Positions 1 to 5,973 of a stretch of 8,673 bases of DNA are shown piece after piece. The position numbers were made by a program, and so were the translations under genes. The DNA lies in contig NZ_JH164926.1 of assembly GCF_000226875.1 (NCBI RefSeq), positions 1,325,918 through 1,334,590 of the forward strand, given 5' to 3'. The DNA comes from Neisseria shayeganii 871. Lineage in GTDB: Bacteria > Pseudomonadota > Gammaproteobacteria > Burkholderiales > Neisseriaceae. The notes beneath the pieces are model-generated. The model was not told the DNA's origin. It made no database searches and saw only the letters and a list, made by a program, of their open reading frames with translations. How positions within the stretch are numbered: the stretch's first letter is position 1; each line of letters starts with the position of its first letter.

Positions 1-853
1 GCAAAGGTCTCAGGCCGCCTTCGCCCCCAAACGCGAATTCGTGCCCGACAGCCGCTTCGACGCCCAAACCAACCACGGCAAATACCTGGTAGAAGGCCCC
101 GGCCACTGCGGCGCCTGCCACACGCCGCGCGGCATCGCCTATCAGGAAAAAGCCCTCAGCGACGACGGCAAACATTTCCTCAGCGGCGCCGTCATCGACG
201 GCTGGCGGGCCAAGAGCCTGCGCGGCGAAGCACGCGGGCTGGGCAGCTGGAACCAAGCAGAGCTAGCCGACTTCTTCGCCAGCGGCCGCACCGAACGCAG
301 CGCCGCCTTCGGCGCCATGGCCGAAGTGGTGGAGCACAGCACCCAATACTGGAGCGACAGCGATCTGCAGGCCATGGCAGGCTACCTGAAAACCCTGTCA
401 CCCACACCCGGCAAAGAAACCGAACTGCCCAAACGCGAAGACACCACCACTGCCATGCTGCTCAACGGCGAATACGCCAACCGCGGCGCCCTGCTCTACG
501 CCGAACACTGCATGGCCTGCCACCGCGCCGACGGCAACGGCATGCCGCGCATCTTCCCCGCCCTGAACAACAACAGCGCCGTTTATGCCAACAACGCCCA
601 ATCGGTGATTCAGGTAACCTTGGAAGGCGGCCGCATGCCGCACAGCAAACACGACGTGATGGCCTTCAGCATGCCCGGCTTCAAACACCTGACCGACAGC
701 GACATTGCCGACGTAGTCAACTTCGTCCGCAACAGCTGGCACAACCAAGCACCCGAAATCAGCAGCCGCGACGTGGCCGAAATCCGCCATTTCGTCAACC
801 GCAAAGCGCCCAATATCGTTCCCCAAGCCGCTTCAGGAGCACACCATGAATAA
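1..853 (+). CDS. c-type cytochrome, AdhB/gluconate-dehydrogenase subunit type (5' end missing)
   Basis: The open frame enters from the left edge (first full codon at base 2) and shows 283 residues before TAA at 851-853. The GTG at 41 is not taken as the start because the family pattern continues upstream of it. Two haem sites are visible: CGACH (107-121), followed by TPRG, and CMACH (509-523). Other family hallmarks are KYLVEG before the first site, GLGSW and ELADFFASG in the middle, AMAGYLKTL, and a late FSMPGF whose Met is a likely axial ligand, followed by NFVRNSWHNQAP. This matches the second and third haem domains of three-haem cytochrome subunits of periplasmic alcohol or gluconate dehydrogenases, so the first haem domain probably lies off the window. 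The role would be electron transfer in the periplasm. The 8-bp overlap with tsdA suggests it is TsdA's redox partner, although no dehydrogenase subunit is visible. Family firm, partner role inferred. Confidence 0.85.
   Translation, partial: QRSQAAFAPKREFVPDSRFDAQTNHGKYLVEGPGHCGACHTPRGIAYQEKALSDDGKHFLSGAVIDGWRAKSLRGEARGLGSWNQAELADFFASGRTERSAAFGAMAEVVEHSTQYWSDSDLQAMAGYLKTLSPTPGKETELPKREDTTTAMLLNGEYANRGALLYAEHCMACHRADGNGMPRIFPALNNNSAVYANNAQSVIQVTLEGGRMPHSKHDVMAFSMPGFKHLTDSDIADVVNFVRNSWHNQAPEISSRDVAEIRHFVNRKAPNIVPQAASGAHHE
379..390 (+). repeat. DNA uptake sequence (eikDUS), exact, in-frame GYLK
   Basis: Exact AGGCTACCTGAA followed by A. It lies inside the cytochrome gene, read A-GGC-TAC-CTG-AA(A), and encodes Gly-Tyr-Leu-Lys. 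This coincides with the YLK motif that is usual in this cytochrome family, so the uptake word sits on an already conserved peptide. Confidence 0.9.
835..839 (+). promoter_or_regulatory. tsdA ribosome binding site
   Basis: AGGAG lies 6 nt before the ATG at 846, inside the 3' end of the upstream cytochrome gene. It fixes the tsdA start and supports coupled translation, since the upstream stop (851-853) falls just past the tsdA start codon. Confidence 0.75.
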
Positions 854-1760
854 GCACCAACTGTCGGCTCTCCTCTTGGCTTCCGGCCTCGGCCTGCTCG
901 GCCTGAGCGCCTGCCAAGACGCCCCCGAAACCACCGAAGCCCAGCCCATCCGACACCCCATCGTCACCGGACAGGGCGACGAAAAAACAGCCGTGGGCGA
1001 ATACACCCTGCCCTTCGACAGCGACATCGACCAACAGCCCAACGCCGCCCAAATCCGCTTCGGCCAACGTTTGATGAACCACACCAAACGCCTGTTGCCC
1101 GAACACGTCGGCAGCCACATGAACTGCAGCAGCTGCCACATCGCACAAGGCAAAGTGGCCGGCGGCAACCCCTACATCAACACCACCAACCGCTACCCGC
1201 GCGTGATGCCCCGTCCCGGCAAAGAAATCGACCTGGTCGGCCGCATCAACGGCTGCTTCCAGCGCTCGATGAACGGCAAACCGCTGCCCAGAGACAGCGA
1301 AGCCATGCAGGCCATGGTGGCCTACATCAACTGGGTCGGCCAAGGGGTGCCCAAAGGGCAAAGGGTGGACATTGTGAACGCCGTGGCCATTGACACCCAT
1401 CTCACGCCCGACCCCGAACGCGGCCGCGTCCTCTACGCCCAACACTGCGCCACCTGCCACGGCAGCAACGGCGAGGGCAAACGCGACGGCACCGGCTTCT
1501 ACGCCTTCCCGCCTTTGTGGGGCGACGAATCCTTCAACATCGGCGCCGGCATGGCGCGCACCTACAAAGCCGCGGCCTTCATCAAAGCCGCCATGCCCAT
1601 GGGTGTGCAAACCCACGGCTTATGGGGCGAAGGCAATGTGTTGAGCGATCAGGACGCCGTGGACATCGCCGAATACTTCACCCACCAGCCGCGCCCCGAC
1701 TTCCCCGGCAAAGTGAACGACTGGCCCAACGGCGACAAACCGAAAGACGCCCGTTACTGA
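846..1760 (+). CDS. tsdA: Thiosulfate dehydrogenase TsdA, diheme cytochrome c lipoprotein
   Basis: The gene encodes 304 residues. TsdA couples two thiosulfates into tetrathionate with release of two electrons, and in some bacteria works in reverse as a tetrathionate reductase. The haem sites are CSSCH (94-98) and CATCH (201-205). Typical TsdA segments are present: AGGNPY (105-110), RPGKEIDLVGRINGC (123-137), RSMNGKPLP (140-148), FPPLWG (221-226), SFNIGAGM (229-236) and the FIKAAMPMG region (245-253). Cys137 sits where TsdA has its unusual Cys ligand to haem 1; Lys247 and Met250/Met252 are candidate ligands for haem 2. The N-terminus has a hydrophobic stretch ending in LSAC with Cys23, so it is predicted to be a lipoprotein rather than a free periplasmic protein. 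It overlaps the upstream cytochrome gene by 8 bp, is translated from AGGAG, and ends before a DUS hairpin. Whether oxidation or reduction dominates cannot be read from sequence. Confidence 0.88.
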   Translation: MNKHQLSALLLASGLGLLGLSACQDAPETTEAQPIRHPIVTGQGDEKTAVGEYTLPFDSDIDQQPNAAQIRFGQRLMNHTKRLLPEHVGSHMNCSSCHIAQGKVAGGNPYINTTNRYPRVMPRPGKEIDLVGRINGCFQRSMNGKPLPRDSEAMQAMVAYINWVGQGVPKGQRVDIVNAVAIDTHLTPDPERGRVLYAQHCATCHGSNGEGKRDGTGFYAFPPLWGDESFNIGAGMARTYKAAAFIKAAMPMGVQTHGLWGEGNVLSDQDAVDIAEYFTHQPRPDFPGKVNDWPNGDKPKDARY

Positions 1761-1786
1761 TCTCTGCATATCCGCAACAAGCGCTC

Positions 1787-1798
1787 GGGCTACCTGAA
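1787..1798 (+). repeat. DUS copy, first base G instead of A
   Basis: GGGCTACCTGAA followed by A; 11 of 12 bases match eikDUS. It forms the left arm of the tsdA terminator. Confidence 0.85.
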
Positions 1799-1803
1799 AA
1801 GCT

Positions 1804-1815
1804 TTCAGGTAGCCC
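1804..1815 (-). repeat. DUS copy, first base G instead of A
   Basis: TTCAGGTAGCCC on the plus strand, the reverse complement of GGGCTACCTGAA, preceded by T. It forms the right arm of the tsdA terminator. Confidence 0.85.
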
Positions 1816-1908
1816 GAATCTTTATTCAAAATCAATCCATCCGGCACCAAGCCGCCGCCAACCACCGCCAGCCCCGGCGCCTGCGGGCCGCTCCGCCGCA
1901 AAAAACAC

Positions 1909-1937
1909 TTGCCAGCCCCGCCGTTTCCAAGTCTAAT
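1909..1937 (+). promoter_or_regulatory. Sigma70-type promoter for the polyamine-binding protein gene
   Basis: TTGCCA (1909-1914; 5 of 6 to TTGACA), a 17-nt spacer, then TCTAAT (1932-1937; 5 of 6 to TATAAT). It is the best match in the gap and points to the gene at 2091. Transcription would start near 1944, giving a leader of about 145 nt. Confidence 0.55.
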
Positions 1938-2090
1938 CCCCTTTTCGCCGAAGGAGAAATCAATACGGCGGCAGCATCTGTTTGCCAAGCAGGCGGCTCC
2001 GGCCATCCCCTTGCCCAGACAGCCTTGCGCACATCCGGTCGGCAGCCCGCGGTTCCGACGTTTCCCAACCGATTCCACAAAGGAAACAAC

Positions 2091-3251
2091 ATGAAAAAAA
2101 CACTTTTGGTTTCAGCCCTGATGAGTTTGTTTCTGGCCGCTTGCGGCGGCAACGGCCAATCCGCCGATTCCGGCAAACCCGCTGACAGCAGCGCCTCCGG
2201 CACCGCATCTGCCGCCGACGGCAGCAACCAGCTCAACCTCTATATCTGGTCGGACTATGTAGACCCCGAAACCGTGAAAAAATTCGAGGCCGACAACAAC
2301 ATCCAAATCCGCACCGACTACTACGACAGCAACGAAACCCTGGAAGCCAAAGTGCTGACCGGCAATTCCGGCTACGACCTGGTGGTGCCCTCCATCGCCA
2401 ACGTCAGCCGCCAAATCCAAGCCGGCGCCTATCAGGAAATCGACAAGAGCCAAATCGCCAACTACGGCAACCTCGACCCCGAGCTGATGAAACTGATGGA
2501 ACAGGTGGATCCGGGCAACAAATACGCCGTTCCCTACTTCTGGGGCATCAACACCATCGGCATCAACAAAGACGCCGTGGCCAAAGCCCTGGGCACCGAC
2601 CAGCTGCCCGCCAACGCTTGGGACTTAGTGTTCAAACCCGAATACACCAACAAGCTGAAATCCTGCGGCATCTCCTTCTTCGACAGCCCGCTGGAGCAAT
2701 ATCCGCTGGCCTTGAACTACATCGGCAAAAACCCGAACAGCCAAGACGCCGACGATCTGAAAGCCGCCACCGATATGATGAAAGCCGTGCGCCCCGACAT
2801 CAAACGCTTCAGCGGCTCCGGCTACATCAATGACCTGGCCAACGGCGACTTGTGCGTGGCCATCGGCTACGGCGGCGACCTCAACATCGCCAAAAACCGT
2901 GCCGCCGAAGCCAAAAACGGCATCAACATCGAAGTTTTGGTGCCCAACACCGGCGTGGCCATCTGGATCGATTCCTTCATGATTCCGAAAGACGCACGCA
3001 ACGTGGCCAATGCACACAAATACATCAACTACACGCTGGATCCGAATGTGGCCGCCGCCAACGGCAACTTCGTTACCTACGCGCCGGCCAGCAAACCCGC
3101 GCGCGATCTGATGGAAGAAGCCCACCGCAGCAACACTTCCATCTTCCCGAGCGACGAAGTGAAAGCCAACAGCTTCGTGATCCTGCCGAAAACCGCCGAC
3201 GCCAGCCGTCTGATGACCCGCTTGTACCAAGGTTTGATGACCGCCCAATAA
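2091..3251 (+). CDS. potF: PotF/PotD-like polyamine ABC transporter substrate-binding lipoprotein
   Basis: The gene encodes 386 residues and starts at ATG 2091, which has AGGA (2081-2084) 6 nt upstream; the frame stays open further upstream but without a good site. The N-terminus MKKTLLVSALMSLFLAAC is a lipoprotein signal with Cys18, followed by a low-complexity Ser/Ala/Gly linker to about residue 45. The mature part follows the periplasmic putrescine-binding protein PotF closely: WSDY (53-56), SGYDLVVPS (93-101), NLDPEL, KLKSCG, YINDLANGD (245-253) and VAIGYGGD (256-263). Candidate amine-binding residues are Asp55, Ser101, Glu202, Asp263 and Asp294. PotF has Trp where this protein has Tyr260, so the choice between putrescine and spermidine is open. 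It would deliver polyamines to an inner-membrane ABC transporter, but no permease or ATPase gene is in the window; it appears monocistronic between its own promoter and terminator. Confidence 0.87.
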   Translation: MKKTLLVSALMSLFLAACGGNGQSADSGKPADSSASGTASAADGSNQLNLYIWSDYVDPETVKKFEADNNIQIRTDYYDSNETLEAKVLTGNSGYDLVVPSIANVSRQIQAGAYQEIDKSQIANYGNLDPELMKLMEQVDPGNKYAVPYFWGINTIGINKDAVAKALGTDQLPANAWDLVFKPEYTNKLKSCGISFFDSPLEQYPLALNYIGKNPNSQDADDLKAATDMMKAVRPDIKRFSGSGYINDLANGDLCVAIGYGGDLNIAKNRAAEAKNGINIEVLVPNTGVAIWIDSFMIPKDARNVANAHKYINYTLDPNVAAANGNFVTYAPASKPARDLMEEAHRSNTSIFPSDEVKANSFVILPKTADASRLMTRLYQGLMTAQ

Positions 3252-3263
3252 GTCCGGCAAACG

Positions 3264-3294
3264 CAACGCCCGCTGTTTCAAACAGCGGGCGTTG
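3264..3294. terminator. Bidirectional terminator between convergent genes
   Basis: A perfect 15-bp inverted repeat (3264-3278 with 3280-3294, centre C3279) lies 12 nt after the polyamine-binding protein stop. The T-runs on both sides are short (GTTGTT on the plus strand, CGTTTG on the minus strand). It lies between convergent genes and may stop transcription from both. Unlike the other hairpins here it is not made of DUS. Confidence 0.75.
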
Positions 3295-3332
3295 TTCATG
3301 CTTGCGCAACCGTTTTCATGCTGGCCGACGGT

Positions 3333-3344
3333 TTCAGGTAGCCT
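3333..3344 (-). repeat. DUS, exact, containing the stop codon of the GNAT-like gene
   Basis: TTCAGGTAGCCT on the plus strand. Read on the minus strand as AG-GCT-ACC-TGA-A, it supplies the last two residues (Ala-Thr) and the stop codon of the 3334-4080 gene. Confidence 0.9.
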
Positions 3345-4080
3345 CAACCCCCGCAGACAAGGGCCCTTCTTCCCAACCCTGCCGAAAACCGCGTAAGGCG
3401 AAAGAACGCAGATTCTCCGGCGCCAGCAAGGTCAAACACACCAGCTCGTCGCCGTGGCCGTGGCCCGGATTGCGGCTGCGGAAATAGGCCGCCTCGGGGT
3501 GGCTGTCCTGCTTGTCGGTATGCCACTCGGCTTTCAGATGGCCTTGCGATTCGGGGTAGCACACCAAGCCGCGGGCGGCATCGTAAGCCGGGCTGAAGCG
3601 GGCGGCAGCCAAGCCATCCATCAGCGCCTGTATATCTGGCGGCGTGGCATAACGGCGGTTGGGGTAATACTGCCTGCTGAACACGTTCAGGTAACGGTAG
3701 GTGCGGTCGCCTTTCACAATCAGCAGCCAATACAGCGGCACCTCGGGCTGCATGGCTTGGATGCGGCCGGCCAAACGGCACCAGGCCAAAGGCAGGGTTT
3801 GCTCGCCCCAAAAACGGTGGTCGATGACCGTATCGCCGGAAAACAGGGCACGCACCGGCCGCCCCTGATGCTCGGCCTGCAACACTTTCAGGGTGGAAAA
3901 ACCGCGCACGGCGCCGTCTTCGTCTGCCAACAGCAAAACCCAGTCTTTTTCCAACAGGTCGCGGCGGAACAGCGCGGGGGAAGTGCCCGCATAATAGCGG
4001 GCATACAGGGCGTAGAGTTCGTCGATGCGGCTTTCAGGTAGCCTGTTTGGCCGTTCGGTTCGGGTGTGGAGTCGGGTCAT
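3334..4080 (-). CDS. Hypothetical protein, possible GNAT-fold acyltransferase
   Basis: The gene encodes 248 residues. The start is ATG 4080-4078, which overlaps the stop of the upstream membrane-protein gene in an ATGA arrangement; the frame is open further upstream but that part shadows the membrane-protein gene. I do not recognise the family with certainty. Residues 47-66 (DWVLLLADEDGAVRGFSTLK) look like the paired beta-strands of a GNAT domain. Residues 78-105, with SGDTVI followed by FWGEQTLPLAWCRLAG, sit where the acetyl-CoA-binding strand and helix would be, but the usual Q/RxxGxG/A loop is not clear. TYRYLNVFSRQYYPN (127-141) resembles the late GNAT Tyr/Phe region. There is no signal peptide or membrane segment, so it is probably cytosolic. 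The tight coupling to the membrane protein suggests they act together. Function unknown; the GNAT call is tentative. Confidence 0.75.
   Translation of the reverse strand: MTRLHTRTERPNRLPESRIDELYALYARYYAGTSPALFRRDLLEKDWVLLLADEDGAVRGFSTLKVLQAEHQGRPVRALFSGDTVIDHRFWGEQTLPLAWCRLAGRIQAMQPEVPLYWLLIVKGDRTYRYLNVFSRQYYPNRRYATPPDIQALMDGLAAARFSPAYDAARGLVCYPESQGHLKAEWHTDKQDSHPEAAYFRSRNPGHGHGDELVCLTLLAPENLRSFALRGFRQGWEEGPLSAGVEAT
3533..3544 (-). repeat. Degenerate DUS-like site
   Basis: On the minus strand AGGCCATCTGAA: 10 of 12 to eikDUS and 11 of 12 to the Neisseria AG-DUS AGGCCGTCTGAA. It encodes part of GHLKAE in the GNAT-like protein. It could be a decayed uptake site or chance. Confidence 0.3.
4033..4044 (-). 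repeat. DUS, exact, in-frame RLPE
   Basis: TTCAGGTAGCCT on the plus strand. In the GNAT-like gene it reads AGG-CTA-CCT-GAA, Arg-Leu-Pro-Glu, residues 13-16. Confidence 0.9.
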
Positions 4081-4658
4081 GCTCGGCGCTCCAAATACAT
4101 CAGCCAGCCGCACAAACACACGGCCAACACGGTGGTCAACAACTGGTTGGCCAGATGCGGCGGCTGCCAGCCGATGAACCACAATTCTGCGCTGTGGCGG
4201 CCGTGGTTGAAAGCGGAAATATAGCAGGCGAAATAGGTTTCCGCCGCAAACATGGCCGCCATCACCCACAAATGCCCCACCCACACCCGCGGTCGCTCCC
4301 GGCGGCAGAGACCAGCCAGCACGGCCAACAGCAATAGGCTGAACACATCGTGCGCCATGCCGTAAACATACTGCCAGCCGCCGCGGCCGTAGAGCAGCCA
4401 CAATTCAATCACAGCGCGCGCCAGCATGGGCAGCCAAAACAGCAGGTAGGCCGCCCGCAAACGGCGGCCGATGTGCGGTGCGCAAAACACCAGCGGCGGC
4501 AACACCAGCCAACAGCACACCGTCAGCCCCAGCCAAAAGGCTTTGGACAGGGAAAGCGCCCCGCCCTGCGTGGCCAAGCCGTTTTGCCAGCCGTAAAACG
4601 CCAGCGTCGCCAACCCGCACCACACCAGCGCCACCCGCAAACGGCGGCGCATCAGCAT
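4077..4658 (-). CDS. Hypothetical inner-membrane protein, about six helices
   Basis: The gene encodes 193 residues from ATG 4658-4656. I do not recognise the family. A basic start (MLMRRRLR) precedes about six hydrophobic spans: roughly 9-25, 41-60, 69-90, 101-118, 128-150 and 170-188. Charged or polar residues occur inside or at the edges of spans (Arg81, Glu85, His103-Asp104, Glu140), which would fit a functional rather than purely structural membrane domain. A loop near 151-168 carries three His residues. There is no strong ribosome binding site before ATG 4658. An alternative GTG at 4685-4683 is preceded by AAAGG at good spacing, partly from the DUS, and would add nine residues. It follows the dxr stop by 38 nt (11 nt with GTG) and overlaps the next gene by 4 bp, so it is probably cotranscribed with dxr and the GNAT-like gene. 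Confidence 0.75.
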   Translation of the reverse strand: MLMRRRLRVALVWCGLATLAFYGWQNGLATQGGALSLSKAFWLGLTVCCWLVLPPLVFCAPHIGRRLRAAYLLFWLPMLARAVIELWLLYGRGGWQYVYGMAHDVFSLLLLAVLAGLCRRERPRVWVGHLWVMAAMFAAETYFACYISAFNHGRHSAELWFIGWQPPHLANQLLTTVLAVCLCGWLMYLERRA

Positions 4659-4695
4659 GCGGCTGAAACGGTTTGCCGATTCCACGCCGCCGCCT

Positions 4696-4707
4696 TTCAG
4701 GTAGCCC
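4696..4707 (-). repeat. DUS copy containing the dxr stop codon
   Basis: TTCAGGTAGCCC on the plus strand (first DUS base G instead of A). Read as GG-GCT-ACC-TGA-A it gives the final Ala-Thr and stop of dxr. Its 3' end followed by GG makes AAAGG, a possible ribosome binding site for a GTG start of the next gene. Confidence 0.85.
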
Positions 4708-5881
4708 GCCGCCGCACCTCGGCTTCGGCCTGCGCACGGATGTCGGCATCCAGCGCCAACAGGGCATCGATGCCGTCCGGCTGCCCAGAATGGTGCCGCT
4801 CCAAACACGCCGCCACCACGGCGGCAATATCGGTAAAGCGGATGCGGCCGGCCAAGAACGCCGCCACCGCCACTTCGTTGGCCGCGTTCAGCACGCAGGG
4901 CGCGCTGCCGCCGCTGTGCATGGCTTCGTAGGCGAGCTTCAGGCAGGGAAAGCGTTGGAAATCCGGCCTGGCGAAGGTGAGCGAAGAGAGGGCGGCAAAA
5001 TCCAGCGGCGCCGCGCCCGACTCGATGCGCTCGGGCAAACCCAAACAATAGGCAATCGGCGTGCGCATATCGGGCGTGCCCATCTGCGCCAGCACCGAGC
5101 CGTCGGCATAGCGCACCATGCTGTGGATCACGCTTTGCGGGTGAATCACCACCTCCAGCCGTTCGGGCGGGCAGGCAAACAGCCAATGCGCCTCAATCAA
5201 CTCCAAGCCTTTGTTCATCATGGTGGCGGAGTCCACCGAAATCTTCTGCCCCATCGACCAATTCGGATGTTTCACCGCCTGCGCGGGCGTGATGGCGGGC
5301 AAAGCGGCCAAATCGGTGTGCAGAAACGGGCCGCCGGAAGCGGTCAGCACAATCGACTCGATGCCGCCGTCTTTCAGGTAGCCTTTGTGCTCGGGCAGCA
5401 CTTGGTAAATCGCGTTGTGTTCGCTGTCCACCGGCAGAATGCGCGCACCGGACTGCGCCGCCGCCTGCATAAACAGGCTGCCGGACACCACCAGCGTTTC
5501 TTTGTTGGCCAGGTAAATGGTTTTGCCGGCCCGCGCCGCCGCCAGCGTGGGCGGCAGGCCGGCCGCGCCCACAATCGCCGCCATCACGCCGTCCACTTCG
5601 GGCGCAGAAGCCACATCCACCAAGGCCTGTGCGCCGTGCAGCACTTCGGTATCACAGCCTGCCGCCGCCAATCTGGCCCGCAAATCGTCGGCCCGGGCGG
5701 CATCGGCCACCACCGCATAACGCGGCCGGAATGCGGCGCACTGCTCGGCCAGCTTGGCGGTTTGCGTGTGGCCGGCCAAGGCGAACACGCGGAATTTGTC
5801 GGGATGGCGGGCAATCACGTCCAAAGTGCTGAGGCCGATGCTGCCGGTGCTGCCGAGAAGGGTGAGGGTGTGTTGGGGCAT
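4697..5881 (-). CDS. dxr: 1-deoxy-D-xylulose 5-phosphate reductoisomerase
   Basis: The gene encodes 394 residues, full length for the family. The cytosolic enzyme rearranges and reduces DXP to 2-C-methyl-D-erythritol 4-phosphate with NADPH and a divalent metal, the first committed step of the MEP isoprenoid pathway. The NADPH-binding loop GSTGSIG is at 10-16, ANKE at 125-128, and PVDSEHNA at 150-157, whose Asp152 and Glu154 are metal ligands. HPNWSMG (205-211) starts the active-site lid, NKGLE (223-227) gives the third acidic ligand Glu227, and IHPQSVIHSMV is at 246-256. The start matches other family members. No Shine-Dalgarno is visible: CCTCCC directly precedes the ATG. The gene follows cysS by 92 nt containing a DUS hairpin, and its stop lies inside a DUS. 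The usual neighbours (uppS, cdsA, rseP, bamA) are absent. Confidence 0.97.
   Translation of the reverse strand: MPQHTLTLLGSTGSIGLSTLDVIARHPDKFRVFALAGHTQTAKLAEQCAAFRPRYAVVADAARADDLRARLAAAGCDTEVLHGAQALVDVASAPEVDGVMAAIVGAAGLPPTLAAARAGKTIYLANKETLVVSGSLFMQAAAQSGARILPVDSEHNAIYQVLPEHKGYLKDGGIESIVLTASGGPFLHTDLAALPAITPAQAVKHPNWSMGQKISVDSATMMNKGLELIEAHWLFACPPERLEVVIHPQSVIHSMVRYADGSVLAQMGTPDMRTPIAYCLGLPERIESGAAPLDFAALSSLTFARPDFQRFPCLKLAYEAMHSGGSAPCVLNAANEVAVAAFLAGRIRFTDIAAVVAACLERHHSGQPDGIDALLALDADIRAQAEAEVRRRAT
5373..5384 (-). repeat. DUS, exact, in-frame GYLK in dxr
   Basis: TTCAGGTAGCCT on the plus strand. It encodes Gly-Tyr-Leu-Lys at Dxr residues 167-170, in the variable loop between the metal-binding motif and the TASGGPF segment, where family members differ in length. 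Confidence 0.9.
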
Positions 5882-5937
5882 GGGAGGATTCTGAGCGGGA
5901 AGAAAAGAAGAAACAGCAAACAGATAGGTGGCAAGTT

Positions 5938-5949
5938 TTCAGGTAGCCC
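5938..5949 (-). repeat. DUS copy, first base G instead of A
   Basis: TTCAGGTAGCCC on the plus strand; left arm of the hairpin between cysS and dxr. Confidence 0.85.
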
Positions 5950-5952
5950 GAA

Positions 5953-5964
5953 AGGCTACCTGAA
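5953..5964 (+). repeat. DUS, exact
   Basis: AGGCTACCTGAA followed by A; right arm of the hairpin between cysS and dxr. Confidence 0.9.
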
Positions 5965-5973
5965 AGCTGATGG

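Larger units (their letters stand above)
1785..1817 (+). terminator. DUS inverted-pair terminator after tsdA
   Basis: A 15-bp perfect stem (1785-1799 with 1803-1817) around the loop AGC is built from two head-to-head DUS copies. It starts 24 nt after the tsdA stop and is followed by the T-rich ATCTTTATT. This is the familiar Neisseriaceae arrangement in which paired uptake sequences serve as intrinsic terminators. Confidence 0.85.
1761..2090. other. Intergenic region between tsdA and the polyamine-binding protein gene
   Basis: 330 bp without a convincing gene. It holds the DUS-pair terminator of tsdA (1785-1817), about 90 bp of featureless GC-rich DNA, a sigma70-like promoter (1909-1937) and a leader of about 145 nt. 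Within the leader, AAGGAG (1951-1956) resembles a ribosome binding site, but no ATG, GTG or TTG follows at proper spacing. A short frame running through it ends at TGA 2092-2094, overlapping the next gene's ATG; its composition (Pro/Arg-rich) does not look like protein. A weak stem GTCGG (2038-2042) / CCGAC (2055-2059) lies ahead of the start. No recognised riboswitch. Confidence 0.6.
5937..5965 (-). terminator. DUS inverted pair after cysS, weak terminator
   Basis: A 12-bp perfect stem (5937-5948 with 5954-5965) around a 5-nt loop, starting 8 nt after the cysS stop. The left arm (5938-5949, minus strand) is a GGGCTACCTGAA copy and the right arm (5953-5964, plus strand) an exact DUS. No T-run follows on the minus strand, so termination may be partial and dxr may be reached by read-through. 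Confidence 0.6.

Noticed and set aside
795..1616. Minus-strand open frame of 273 codons across tsdA
   Set aside because: Gly/Val/Ala/His-rich antisense frame with no motif; the plus strand carries a complete TsdA.
2025..2090. Upstream extension of the polyamine-binding protein from TTG 2025
   Set aside because: It would bury the lipoprotein signal peptide; ATG 2091 has a good ribosome binding site and a perfect signal sequence.
3308..3333. Small inverted repeat AACCGT/ACGGTT near the end of the GNAT-like gene
   Set aside because: Only 6 bp with a 14-nt loop and no T-run; the stronger 15-bp hairpin nearby is sufficient.
3454..4041. Plus-strand open frame of 195 codons opposite the GNAT-like gene
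   Set aside because: The minus-strand frame has a coupled start, a natural stop in a DUS and a more protein-like composition.
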